A stretch of 64,000 nt of DNA from Candidatus Heritagella gallinarum (GTDB lineage Bacteria > Bacillota > Clostridia > Oscillospirales > Acutalibacteraceae), in contig CAJFNK010000001.1 in NCBI GenBank assembly GCA_904394685.1, positions 16,277-80,276 on the forward strand, read 5' to 3'. Positions 26,028-34,884 of the stretch are shown piece after piece. The notes beneath the pieces were generated by a model that saw nothing but the letters and a program-made list of their open reading frames with translations, made no database searches and was not told the origin of the DNA. Position 1 is the first letter of the stretch; each line of letters begins with the position of its first letter. A program made the position numbers and the translations under genes.

Positions 26028-27511
26028 TCTTTGTCCTCCTTTTTGCAGCGGCAATACAGTTCTGCCAGGTCACGGATTTTCTTTGCGAGTTCCTCGCTGG
26101 CAGCGTCTTCCTTCATTCTCCAGATCCAGTTGCCTCCCAGAGTAGAAGGGGTATTGATACGGGCTTCACTGCCCAGGTTCAAGAAGTCCTGCATGGGAAT
26201 TACAGCCAGGTTGGCAACACTGCCATAGGCGGCCCGGATAAAGGCCCAGGCGCCGTCTTTGTTCAGGCGCACGTTCAGGTATTTTTTCGCCATCTGGACG
26301 TCTTTGCGGTTGGCGCTCTTAAACCAGCCGGCGGTGGTATCATTGTCGTGGGTACCGGTATATACCACGCAGTTCTTTTCGTAGTTATGGGGCAGATAAT
26401 CGCTTTCCTCACGGGAGTCAAAAGCGAATTGCAGCACCTTCATGCCGGGATAGCCCGAAGCCTTCTGCATCTTGATAACGTCGGGGGTCAGGTAGCCCAG
26501 ATCTTCGGCAATCAGGTTCATTTTGCCCAGCTGCTTCTTCACAGAACGGAAGAAATCAATGCCGGGGCCTTTGCGCCATTCGCCGTTGCGGGCGGTTGTG
26601 TCGCCATAGGGGATGGCATAGTATCCGGCAAAGCCACGGAAGTGGTCGATTCGGGTCACATCAAACAGGCGGACATTGTGGCGCATGCGGCGCACCCACC
26701 AGGAATAATCATTTTCTTTCATATCGTCCCAGCGATACAGGGGGTTGCCCCACAGCTGGCCATCGGCGGAGAAAGCATCGGGCGGGCAGCCGGCCACGTC
26801 GATGGGGCGGCAATCCTCATCCAGCAGGAACTCCTGCGTATCTGCCCAGGTGTCGGCGCTGTCCAGCGCTACATAGATGGGGATATCTCCGATAAAGCCC
26901 ACGCCATTGTCGTTGGCGTATTTACGCAGCTTTGCCCACTGGTCATAGAAGTGATACTGGATAAACACATAGAAATCAATGTCGTCTGCCAGTTCCTTGC
27001 GATAGCGCTCCATGGCCTCCGGGCGGCGCAGACGGATGTCCTCGTCCCATTCGATCCAGGCACGGTTTTCCATCTGGGCTTTTACGGCCATATACAGGGC
27101 ATAGTCCTCAATCCACTGCTTGTTTTCCTCCCGGAACGCAGCGATTTCCGGATTTTCCCGGCCTCTCTCAAAGGCTTTGCGCAACACCAGGAACCGGGCG
27201 TTCCAAAGAGCCTCATAATCCACTGCTTCTGGATTCTCGCCCCAGGAATATTCCTCACATTCTTCTTTTGTGAGAAGCCCCTGCTGGCACAACATGTCCA
27301 GATCGATAAAATAAGGGTTCCCGGCAAAGGTCGAGAAGCTCTGATAGGGGCTGTCGCCATAACTGGTGGGGCCTACCGGCAATACCTGCCAATATTTTTG
27401 ACCCGCTTCTTTCAGAAAGTCCACAAATTCGTATGCGCTGCGTCCCAGCGTGCCGATCCCATAGGGGGACGGAAGACTGCTGATGGGCAGCAAAATTCCA
27501 CTTGCCCGCAC
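26024..27511 (-). CDS. malQ: 4-alpha-glucanotransferase (amylomaltase)
   Basis: A 495-residue GH77 enzyme. It starts VRASGILLPISSLPSPYGIG and has the nucleophile region FDVTRIDHFRGF, the acid region LIAEDLGYLT, and YTGTHDNDTT. It moves glucan segments between chains and feeds the phosphorylase with longer substrates. GTG 27511 with AGGAGG eight bases upstream fits the usual family N-terminus; an ATG 63 codons further up would add a non-homologous stretch. A TATAAT-like box on this strand lies at 27681-27686. Confidence 0.95.
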   Translation of the reverse strand: MRASGILLPISSLPSPYGIGTLGRSAYEFVDFLKEAGQKYWQVLPVGPTSYGDSPYQSFSTFAGNPYFIDLDMLCQQGLLTKEECEEYSWGENPEAVDYEALWNARFLVLRKAFERGRENPEIAAFREENKQWIEDYALYMAVKAQMENRAWIEWDEDIRLRRPEAMERYRKELADDIDFYVFIQYHFYDQWAKLRKYANDNGVGFIGDIPIYVALDSADTWADTQEFLLDEDCRPIDVAGCPPDAFSADGQLWGNPLYRWDDMKENDYSWWVRRMRHNVRLFDVTRIDHFRGFAGYYAIPYGDTTARNGEWRKGPGIDFFRSVKKQLGKMNLIAEDLGYLTPDVIKMQKASGYPGMKVLQFAFDSREESDYLPHNYEKNCVVYTGTHDNDTTAGWFKSANRKDVQMAKKYLNVRLNKDGAWAFIRAAYGSVANLAVIPMQDFLNLGSEARINTPSTLGGNWIWRMKEDAASEELAKKIRDLAELYCRCKKEDKE

Positions 27512-27986
27512 GATGAAATCCTCCTTCTGTCCTTTTGATTCTGGTATGTTTTTCCTGTCGGGCTGACAGGAAACCAGACGAGAGCCTGTTTGAAAAACGA
27601 ACTGGTTTACTACCCGATTTTGGGTTGAGCGTTTAAGTTCAAATTTCGAAACATGCCCTGCTGTTAGTTCATTGCTTTTTATTATACCTGATTTTTGCAA
27701 GTTTTTAAACCCTTTTACTAAAAAAATATAGGTTTAAATCCAATAATTGTGTAAAATAGTTCATATGATTTTTTTGACTTTTTTTGTTTTGGGCTGCTTC
27801 GTTTCTTTTTTGCCCGGATTTCGACAGCTGTTTTCTCTGTTTTCCCATATCGTCCAAAAATCCGGTGGGGAAAGGCTGTTACAAAAAATTCATGACTTTT
27901 TTTTGTAAATCGCTTATAATAAATCTGTATATTCTGAATAGTATTTACCGCCTTTGAGCGGTGATTCGTAAAGGAGGCAATTTGCC
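27512..27986. other. Divergent promoter region malQ / response regulator, no gene
   Basis: 475 bases with no coding sequence. The malQ side has a 9-bp hairpin in the leader (TTTCCTGTC 27551-27559 / GACAGGAAA 27565-27573, extended by CTGG/CCAG) and a -10 box at 27681-27686 on the minus strand. The middle is AT-rich. The response-regulator promoter lies at the right end. Confidence 0.6.
27892..27920 (+). promoter_or_regulatory. Probable promoter of the two-component operon
   Basis: ATGACT (27892-27897), 17-base T-rich spacer, TATAAT (27915-27920). Confidence 0.5.
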
Positions 27987-28676
27987 ATGTCCGTTGGAAA
28001 AATCCTGGTTGTGGATGATGACCAGAACATCTGCGAACTTCTGCGCCTGTATATCGAAAAAGAAAACTTTGAGGTGGCGGTAGCCAATGACGGCCGCCGT
28101 GCTCTGGAACTGTTCGACAGCTTTTCTCCCGATCTGATTCTTCTGGACATTATGCTGCCGGAGCTGGATGGATGGCAGGTGTGCCGTGAAATCCGCAAAA
28201 AGTCCCAGTGTCCCATCATTATGCTCACCGCCAAAGGCGAGGTTTTTGATAAGGTTCTGGGCCTGGAGCTGGGGGCAGACGACTATGTGGTCAAGCCCTT
28301 TGAAACCAAGGAAGTCGTGGCAAGAATCAAGGCCGTGCTGCGCCGTATGGGCAAAAATGGCGGCGAAGCGGTAAAAGAGGTCAAATATGACAAGCTCTCC
28401 ATCAACCTCACCAACTATGAACTGAAAGTCAACGGCGTGCAGGTGGATACCCCGCCCAAGGAGATGGAACTGATTTATCATCTGGCCAGCAACCCCAACC
28501 GGGTGTTTACCCGTGACCAGCTGCTGGACGAGGTGTGGGGCTTTGATTATTACGGCGATTCCCGCACTGTAGACGTACATGTCAAGCGTCTTCGTGAAAA
28601 ATTGGAGGGCGTTTCGGATAAATGGACGCTGAAAACCGTGTGGGGCGTCGGATATAAATTTGAAGTCAAAGAATAA
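27987..28676 (+). CDS. OmpR/PhoB-family response regulator
   Basis: A 229-residue regulator. The receiver has the acid pocket D10-D12, phosphoacceptor D54 (LILLDIMLPELDG), T81 and K103 (VVKPFE). The C-terminal winged helix ends SRTVDVHVKRLREKLEG and VWGVGYKFE. Ribosome site AAAGGAGG. It is followed by its sensor kinase and then by an HtrA-type protease, so it probably responds to envelope or protein-folding stress. Confidence 0.95.
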   Translation: MSVGKILVVDDDQNICELLRLYIEKENFEVAVANDGRRALELFDSFSPDLILLDIMLPELDGWQVCREIRKKSQCPIIMLTAKGEVFDKVLGLELGADDYVVKPFETKEVVARIKAVLRRMGKNGGEAVKEVKYDKLSINLTNYELKVNGVQVDTPPKEMELIYHLASNPNRVFTRDQLLDEVWGFDYYGDSRTVDVHVKRLREKLEGVSDKWTLKTVWGVGYKFEVKE

Positions 28677-28738
28677 TCAGTACTGTTCGACATATAGTAC
28701 ATCGCCGGGAATTCTTTCCGTTGTCTGGAGGTGGTAGG

Positions 28739-30364
28739 ATGAATACCGGCAAGCAGAAAACCCTTTTCAAAAAATACCTGCGAATCACGCTGGCGATTGT
28801 GCTTGCCAGCTTCCTGCTGCTGGGCATGGTGATGCTGGTGTTTGTTTCCCAATACTGGGAATCTGAAAAGCGGGATGTTCTCAAAAAGAACGCCGAATAT
28901 GTGGCCCGGATGGCACAATCCGGCGCTACTTATAACGATGTGCTCAACCACTATGAACTCAACGCCAGCATGGAGATGATTATCCAGGGCTTTGCACAAA
29001 ATGTAAACGCCGATATTTTCATCACCAATGTGACCGGGGAGCGGGTGGTGGGAACCTATACCAACAGTAACCTGCAAACCGACCGCATTGTAGACCCTGC
29101 CATCATGCGTCAGGTGTTTAACGGCGGGTATCAGGGGCAGGGGACGCTTTCGGGCGTATACCGGGAGTCCTATTATATTGTAGGCGAACCCATTCTGGTG
29201 GATAACGCACGGGTGGGGGCGGTGTTTGTGGCTTCCAGCATCCAGTCGCTGAGCAGCTACCGCATGGAGGTGCTGCGAATGTTCCTGCTGGCTGCCATTG
29301 CCGCCTTTATGGTCACCTTCTGCGTGGTGTGGGTGTTCTCCTTCCAGCTGGTGAAACCCTTGCGGCAAATGTCTGCTGCCGCCAAGAGTTTTGGAGAGGG
29401 AGACTTCTCCATCCGGGTGCCGGTTACCAGCAACGACGAGATTGGGGAGCTGGCAACCGCCTTCAACAATATGGCGGCCTCTCTGGCCAGCGGCGAGAAT
29501 ATGAGGCGCAATTTTATCGCCAATGTTTCTCATGAACTCAAAACCCCCATGACCACCATTGCCGGGTTTATCGACGGGATTCTCGACGGTACCATCCCGC
29601 CGGAACGGGAAGCCTATTATCTGCGTACTGTTTCGCAGGAAGTCAAGCGGCTTTCCCGGCTGGTACGCACCATGCTCGACCTTTCCCGTATCGACAGCGG
29701 CGAATTGCGGCTGCGTCCGGCACGCTTTGACCTGACCAATACCATCCTGGTGGCGATCCTTTCTTTTGAAAAGCCTATCGAAGAAAAGCGGCTGGAGATC
29801 CGGGGGCTGGAAGACTCCCAGAGCCTGTTTGTAGACGGCGACCCGGATATGATTCATCAGGTGGTGTATAACCTGTTTGAAAACGCTGTCAAGTTCACCA
29901 ATCCGGGCGGATATATTCTGGTTCGGGTGGAGGATGCCCCTGACCGTACCACGGTTCGCATCCGTAACAGCGGCCACGGCATCGAACCCGATGAGATCCG
30001 TATGATCTTCGACAGGTTCTATAAAACCGACAAATCCCGCAGTCAGGACAAAAACGGCATGGGATTGGGGCTTTATATTGTAAAAACCATTGTCCACCTG
30101 CATGGCGGTGAAATTACCGTGAGCAGTATCGTGGATCAGTATACCGAATTTAGTTTCTGGATTCCCAAACAGCCGGAAGCCCTCAAGATAAAGGACAATA
30201 ATTCCGGTGGTTCGAAAACCAGCCAGAAAAAAGAGTATGTTTCCCGGAAAAACCGCAAGGGAAATTCCCGCAAAAAGAACAGTGCAGCCGGGAAAAACGC
30301 TTCCTCCTATTCCCCCGCCCCGGAAGGGCGACCTTCAAAACCGGAAAGGAATGACAGTCCATGA
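28739..30364 (+). CDS. Sensor histidine kinase with basic C-terminal tail
   Basis: A 541-residue membrane kinase. It has TM1 at about 14-38, an extracytoplasmic domain, TM2 near 183-207, a HAMP domain (KPLRQMSAAAKSFGEGDFS), the H-box FIANVSHELKTPM with H265, and ATPase boxes (NLFENAVKF; FDRFYKTDKSRS; GMGLGLYIVKTI). After the ATPase domain comes an unusual tail of about 60 residues rich in Lys, Arg, Ser and Asn. ATG 28739 lies behind GGAGGTGGTAGG. It overlaps the protease gene by four bases (ATGA). Confidence 0.94.
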   Translation: MNTGKQKTLFKKYLRITLAIVLASFLLLGMVMLVFVSQYWESEKRDVLKKNAEYVARMAQSGATYNDVLNHYELNASMEMIIQGFAQNVNADIFITNVTGERVVGTYTNSNLQTDRIVDPAIMRQVFNGGYQGQGTLSGVYRESYYIVGEPILVDNARVGAVFVASSIQSLSSYRMEVLRMFLLAAIAAFMVTFCVVWVFSFQLVKPLRQMSAAAKSFGEGDFSIRVPVTSNDEIGELATAFNNMAASLASGENMRRNFIANVSHELKTPMTTIAGFIDGILDGTIPPEREAYYLRTVSQEVKRLSRLVRTMLDLSRIDSGELRLRPARFDLTNTILVAILSFEKPIEEKRLEIRGLEDSQSLFVDGDPDMIHQVVYNLFENAVKFTNPGGYILVRVEDAPDRTTVRIRNSGHGIEPDEIRMIFDRFYKTDKSRSQDKNGMGLGLYIVKTIVHLHGGEITVSSIVDQYTEFSFWIPKQPEALKIKDNNSGGSKTSQKKEYVSRKNRKGNSRKKNSAAGKNASSYSPAPEGRPSKPERNDSP

Positions 30365-32406
30365 CAGATACGCCCCGCAATGACCCAAATACCCCAGAGG
30401 AAACTGAAAATAAAAATGATTTTCAGTTTCCTGAGGTTTCTTTTGAAGATATCCCATCCACTCCATCTGCTTCAGAGGAGGCAGGTTCCACGGAGAGCCG
30501 TCCGGCAGGGAGCAGTTCGACAGAAAGCTGTCCGACAGAAAACTGTCCCATAGAAGACAGCTCTGCTCAGCAGGACTCTGTTCAGGAGGAACATGTAGAG
30601 TGTGAGCCGCCGGTACAGCATCATGATGTGGAGCCGGAAAATGAGCCGGAGGAATCTGAGATTTGGGAACAATCTTCTTCGGAAGAAACTTCTTTGGAAG
30701 AAACTTCTTCCGAAACGCCTTTTACGAATCAGACTCCTATGGAGGATATTTACAGCGGCCGTCAAGAATCATTTTCAGCTGCTTCCCGGCCGGAAAGCTC
30801 ATCCCAATCGGAAAACCCCTCCCAGACAGAGTCCCCGACACAGCCGCAGGAAACTCCGGCAGCTTCGGCAACACCGACCCAATCAGAAATGCCGCACCAG
30901 CCGGATAACGGGCAGCCGCCCTATGGCGTCGGGCCTGATTCTTCTGCACCCTATGACCAGCCCTCTCAGGGGACAACGTATCACGGACAGCCTCCTTTTT
31001 CGCAGACAGGATGGAATCCGGGCTCGCAGCCGAGCTATCAGCCGGGTTATCAGCCAGGCTCGCAGCCGGGATGGCAGTCTGAGCCATCACAGGGATTCCC
31101 GCCTTATAACGGCGGGCAGCATCCCCCAACCTATTCTCCCATGGGCGGCGCTTGGGAAAACCCGCCGGTTCCCCAAAAGCAGAAAGCGGGACGCCAGCAG
31201 AAAGTCTATCTGATTCTGATTGCCACACTTGCCATCGTGCTGACCGTTGGGTTTGTAGGCTATGGTATTTATGCTTCTCTCTATGGCGACCCGGGAATTA
31301 CAAAACCACCGATAGAGGTTCCAAGCTCGTCTGAGCCAGAAGCGTCCGGTTCAGGTGACCCGGACGGCGATACGAGTTCTTCGCCTTCCCTCACCATCCC
31401 TGAGGAGGGCGGCACCATCAAAATTATGGATATTCCCGATACAGAGCCTTTGTCGGCCACCGAAGTTTATGAACGGGTTTCCCCCTCGGTGGTTGGGGTG
31501 GTGTCCAAGTCAAAAGATGCCGAAGGAAATACTGGAACCGACGAAGGCAGCGGAATTATCGCCACTTCCAACGGCTATATCATCACCAACAGCCATGTGG
31601 TAAATAATTCCCGCAGCACCGAGGTGACGGTTGTCACCCAGTCCGGCGATGAATATCCCGGAAAAGTGGTGGGCTATGACCGCACGACCGACCTCGCTGT
31701 TATCAAAATTGATGCAGAGGGGCTTCCGCCTGCTGAGTTTGGCGACACCGACCAGATGAAAGTGGGAAATCAGGTGTATGCAATTGGCAATCCGGGTGGT
31801 CTGGAATTTGCCAGTTCTATGACACAGGGAATTATCTCCGCCCTGAACCGCCAGCTTGGAAGCAACAGCGAAAACGGCATGACCTATATCCAGACGGACG
31901 CCGCCATTAACCCCGGTAATTCCGGCGGCGCACTGGTCAACTCCTATGGCCAGGTAATCGGCATCAACTCCAGCAAGCTGGTGGCCGAAGACTTTGAGGG
32001 CATGGGATTTGCCATCCCGGTGAGCCGGGCGGAAAAAATCCTGAACAGCCTGATGAACGTGGGCTATGTGGAAGGCCGTGTGCGTTTGGGAATTACCGGC
32101 CGTGATTTGACCGAGGAAGAATCCAAATTCTATGAAGTCCCCATGGGCTTTATGATTCTCGAAATTGGAGAGGACAGCAATGTAGGCGCTGCCGGCGGCA
32201 AGGCCTATGATATTATCTGTGCCGTTGAAGGCCAAGAGGTCACATCCCTTTCGGAAATTTCCACCATTCTGCTGGACTATGAGCCGGGGGATGAGATTAC
32301 TATGACCCTGTATCGCCGTCCCGAAGGAACCGAAACCGAAGGGAAATATTTTGACATCACCTTTACCCTGCTGGAGGATAAAGGCGAAACCCAGTCCCTG
32401 AACTAA
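30361..32406 (+). CDS. Membrane-anchored HtrA/DegP-type serine protease with long repetitive N-terminal region
   Basis: A 681-residue protein. Residues 1-280 are cytoplasmic, low-complexity and rich in Ser, Glu, Pro and Gln, with short repeats (TSLEETSSE; QPSYQPGYQPGSQPG). One TM segment lies at about 282-305. The trypsin-like domain has H412 (TNSHVV), D444 (TTDLAVIKI) and S521 (NPGNSGGAL), and a PDZ domain fills the C-terminus. It should degrade or refold damaged proteins outside the membrane. The long N-terminus is several times longer than in most bacterial HtrA proteins. It is coupled to the sensor kinase gene, which likely controls it. Confidence 0.93.
   Translation: MTDTPRNDPNTPEETENKNDFQFPEVSFEDIPSTPSASEEAGSTESRPAGSSSTESCPTENCPIEDSSAQQDSVQEEHVECEPPVQHHDVEPENEPEESEIWEQSSSEETSLEETSSETPFTNQTPMEDIYSGRQESFSAASRPESSSQSENPSQTESPTQPQETPAASATPTQSEMPHQPDNGQPPYGVGPDSSAPYDQPSQGTTYHGQPPFSQTGWNPGSQPSYQPGYQPGSQPGWQSEPSQGFPPYNGGQHPPTYSPMGGAWENPPVPQKQKAGRQQKVYLILIATLAIVLTVGFVGYGIYASLYGDPGITKPPIEVPSSSEPEASGSGDPDGDTSSSPSLTIPEEGGTIKIMDIPDTEPLSATEVYERVSPSVVGVVSKSKDAEGNTGTDEGSGIIATSNGYIITNSHVVNNSRSTEVTVVTQSGDEYPGKVVGYDRTTDLAVIKIDAEGLPPAEFGDTDQMKVGNQVYAIGNPGGLEFASSMTQGIISALNRQLGSNSENGMTYIQTDAAINPGNSGGALVNSYGQVIGINSSKLVAEDFEGMGFAIPVSRAEKILNSLMNVGYVEGRVRLGITGRDLTEEESKFYEVPMGFMILEIGEDSNVGAAGGKAYDIICAVEGQEVTSLSEISTILLDYEPGDEITMTLYRRPEGTETEGKYFDITFTLLEDKGETQSLN
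30670..31075 (+). repeat. Short tandem repeats in the protease N-terminal coding region
   Basis: GGAAGAAACTTCTT occurs in tandem near 30681-30710, and CAGCCGGG/CAGCCAGG-type units recur at about 31025-31070, encoding Gln-Pro-Gly repeats. These are prone to copy-number change. Confidence 0.6.
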
Positions 32407-32415
32407 TCAGCTGCG

Positions 32416-32453
32416 AAGGGTGCCGGGCGAAAGCCCGACGCCCTTTGTGTTTT
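32416..32453 (+). terminator. Terminator after the protease gene
   Basis: AAGGGTGCCGGGC (32416-32428), GAAA tetraloop, GCCCGACGCCCTT (32433-32445) with one mismatch, then TGTGTTTT. Confidence 0.75.
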
Positions 32454-32504
32454 ATCCGTAAGATTCACAAAATTGCAAACACTCATAACAGAAGGGAACC
32501 ATTT

Positions 32505-33215
32505 ATGACGCATCATGTATTTACACCTCGATTTTCTGCCCGCTTTTTGGCCGCTCTTTTGAGTGCCGTATTGCTTGTCTCCCTCACCGCCTGCGGGGGA
32601 AGTGAAACAGGTTCTTCTGCGGCAAGCAGTTCTTCTCAGACAGACGCTCTTTCTTCCGAAGAATCCCTGCCCTCTGCCACCGAAGACCCCTCCCTGAAAG
32701 GAGAGGGAAGCGTGGGGCTGCTGGAATCGGTTGGCAGCAAAGAGAACGGGTTTGCCTTTTCGGGCGCTGCCTGGTTTTCGGATACCCAGTCGTATCTGAA
32801 AAAGCTGGCTGAAATCTGGCCGGATGCCGCCAAAGGGGAACTGGAAACCGAATATCAGGACAGCGCCAGCGCCGTGTATGTGACTTCGGGCATGGCACAG
32901 TTTTCTGATTTTACGGTACCGGCTTGCTTCCGCATCACCGAAACCGGCGGAACGGTGTCGGCCTGCTCCTATGTTTTCCGCTTTGATAGCAACGACCAGG
33001 AGGGCTTTTTGACCGCCTTTTTGCAGGCACGGGACATGCTCACCGAAACCTTTGGCGGTGCAGACGAAGATATCCCCGCCTTTGACAGCAGCTTCCCCAA
33101 CGGCGGAACCTGGTATGGAAGCGATGGCAGCGGGCTGGGGATTTCTGATACCTCGGTTCCCGGAGAAAATTATCAGTTTGAGATTTCCCTTTCTGCCCCA
33201 CAGGCCAAAGGGTAA
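32505..33215 (+). CDS. Predicted lipoprotein of unknown function
   Basis: A 236-residue protein. A signal peptide (ARFLAALLSAVLLVSLTAC) ends in the lipobox LTAC-G, followed by a Ser-rich linker (SETGSSAASSSSQTD) and a globular domain of about 170 residues with one or two Cys. It would be anchored on the outer face of the membrane. ATG 32505 follows AAGGGA; longer starts lack a ribosome site. I do not recognise the domain. It follows the two-component/HtrA operon across a terminator. Confidence 0.82.
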   Translation: MTHHVFTPRFSARFLAALLSAVLLVSLTACGGSETGSSAASSSSQTDALSSEESLPSATEDPSLKGEGSVGLLESVGSKENGFAFSGAAWFSDTQSYLKKLAEIWPDAAKGELETEYQDSASAVYVTSGMAQFSDFTVPACFRITETGGTVSACSYVFRFDSNDQEGFLTAFLQARDMLTETFGGADEDIPAFDSSFPNGGTWYGSDGSGLGISDTSVPGENYQFEISLSAPQAKG

Positions 33216-33250
33216 ATCCCCATTATTTTTGAGAAGGAGTTTGGAAAACC

Positions 33251-33955
33251 ATGATTGGAATTATTGGTGCAATGGAAATTGAAATCAGCGGGCTGCGTGC
33301 GGTGATGGAAAACCGCCAGTCCGAAACCATCAGCGGAATCCGTTTTGACTGGGGAAGCATCAGCGGGGTGCTGTGTACGCTGGCGGTGTGCGGCCCCGGT
33401 AAGGTAAACGCCGCCGTATGCGCCCAGACCATGGCCATGCGGTTCCATCCCCGGCTTATTATCAACTCTGGCGTGGCCGGTGGAATCGGGGAGGGAATCC
33501 AGATCAATGACGTGGTGATTGCTACCGCTGTGGTGCAGCACGATATGGACACCTCTCCGATCGGCGACCCGGTGGGGCTGATTTCCGGAATCAATCTGGT
33601 GGAGATCCCCGCCGACAAAACGGCTTCCCGGATTCTGGAACAGCAGGCACAGGATATCTATGAGGGCGGCGTGTTCCGGGGCATTATTGCTACCGGTGAC
33701 CAGTTTATCGCCAGCCATAGCCGGATGCGTTCTATCTGCGAGCAGTTCCACGCCATGGCGTGTGAGATGGAAGGCGGCAGCATTGGGCAGGTGTGCTATA
33801 TGAACCAGATCCCCTTTGCCATCCTGCGGGCGATTTCGGATAATGGAAACGACGACGCTGTATTGGATTATCCCAAATTTGCACGGCAGGCCGCCGACCG
33901 CTCGATTGCCCTGCTCACTGCCGCCCTGCCCCGCCTTTCGGAAACACTGGAATAA
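33251..33955 (+). CDS. mtnN: 5'-methylthioadenosine/S-adenosylhomocysteine nucleosidase
   Basis: A 234-residue PNP-fold nucleosidase. It has MIGIIGAMEIE with the catalytic Glu near position 12, INSGVAGGIG, and the late AISDNGNDDA that carries the catalytic Asp. It cleaves MTA and SAH to adenine plus a ribose thioether, clearing by-products of SAM reactions; the window holds several SAM methyltransferases and a radical SAM activase. It sits 14 bases before a cyclase-family gene. Confidence 0.93.
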   Translation: MIGIIGAMEIEISGLRAVMENRQSETISGIRFDWGSISGVLCTLAVCGPGKVNAAVCAQTMAMRFHPRLIINSGVAGGIGEGIQINDVVIATAVVQHDMDTSPIGDPVGLISGINLVEIPADKTASRILEQQAQDIYEGGVFRGIIATGDQFIASHSRMRSICEQFHAMACEMEGGSIGQVCYMNQIPFAILRAISDNGNDDAVLDYPKFARQAADRSIALLTAALPRLSETLE

Positions 33956-33969
33956 AAGGAGGCTCTGCC

Positions 33970-34542
33970 ATGAAGCTGTATGACATTTCCCGTGAACTGT
34001 TCTCTACCCCGGTATACCCCGGCGACCCCTGCCCAAAATCCGAGCAGGTGCTGCGGATGGAGATGGGCGATCTGTGTAATCTTACAGCCTTTTATACCGG
34101 CAGTCATAGCGCTACCCATGTGGATGCGCCTCTCCATTTTGTCGAGGGCGCACGTTCCATCGACCAGATGCCACTGGAGCTTTTTATGGGGCCTTGCCGG
34201 GTGGTAACCGCCCATGGAATCCTTACCGGCAGCGATATTGACCTAATCCAGCCGCAAAATGGGGAGCGGATTCTTTTTCATGGGGGTGCGTTCCTCTCAC
34301 AAAGCGCTGCTTTTGCCCTTGGAGAAGCAGGCGTGATTCTGCTCGGAACCGACCAGCAGTCCATTGGCCCGGCCGGGGACGAGCGGGCGCCCCATGTGGA
34401 GCTTCTTTCCCGTGAAATTGTCCTGCTCGAAGGGCTGAACCTCGACGACGTGCCCGACGGTGCTTATACTCTGTTCGCCCTTCCTCTCAAAGTCTGTGGG
34501 CTGGAGGCTTCTCCGGTTCGTGCCGTGCTGTTGGGGGAATAG
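33970..34542 (+). CDS. Cyclase-family metal hydrolase (kynurenine formamidase-like)
   Basis: A 190-residue protein with the motif HSATHVDAPLHF, the HxGTHxDxPxH zinc or manganese site of the cyclase/KynB family (one Gly replaced by Ala), and the later TDQQSIGP. Members hydrolyse cyclic amides, formylkynurenine or related esters; others are of unknown role. It is probably co-transcribed with mtnN (14-base gap, AAAAGGAGG). No tryptophan breakdown genes are near, so KynB function is unlikely. Confidence 0.8.
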   Translation: MKLYDISRELFSTPVYPGDPCPKSEQVLRMEMGDLCNLTAFYTGSHSATHVDAPLHFVEGARSIDQMPLELFMGPCRVVTAHGILTGSDIDLIQPQNGERILFHGGAFLSQSAAFALGEAGVILLGTDQQSIGPAGDERAPHVELLSREIVLLEGLNLDDVPDGAYTLFALPLKVCGLEASPVRAVLLGE

Positions 34543-34884
34543 CGCACAACCCCTGTCTTTTTCCCATAGATGAGGAAATAGACGGGGGATTTTTGCTTTC
34601 AAAAACGGGGTTTTTGGATGGAAATCTGTCATTTTCCCGTGAAACCTGGCGATGCGTGGAAGGATTCACAAATTTCACTTCCATTTCACGGCTGTTCATG
34701 GTATAATAGTCAAGGTTTAGCAGCATTTTTTGCGGGCATTTGCCCTGCTGTCGATAAATCAATTGTACCGGTCTTAGACCGGTACTGCGCCGGGCTTTCC
34801 TCTCTCCTTCGGAAGTCCCGGCTGGATATTTTGGAGGGAAAAGTATACAAGCCGGTTTGGCCGGCAAGAAAGTGTGGTAGTAGA
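34543..34884 (+). other. secA leader region, no gene
   Basis: 342 bases. It holds the terminator of the mtnN unit (34550-34594), a TATAAT box at 34702-34707 with a weak -35, and a leader with a perfect 9-bp hairpin GTACCGGTC-TTA-GACCGGTAC (34764-34784) and a GCCGG/CCGGC stem just before the gene. An in-frame extension of secA upstream from here has no ribosome site and was not accepted. Confidence 0.6.
34550..34594 (+). terminator. Terminator after mtnN-cyclase unit
   Basis: CCCCTGTCT pairs with AGACGGGGG around an inner TTTCC/GGAAA stem; ATTTTT follows. Confidence 0.7.

Noticed and set aside
23625..26228. 867-codon open frame on the plus strand
   Set aside because: It mirrors glgP, whose PLP site and family motifs are certain.
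30207..30219. GGTTCGAAACC, tRNA T-loop-like
   Set aside because: It lies inside the sensor kinase frame and no acceptor or anticodon stems surround it.
33970..34542. Kynurenine formamidase
   Set aside because: Family fold agrees, but there are no tryptophan genes nearby and the motif is altered, so a general cyclase call was used.
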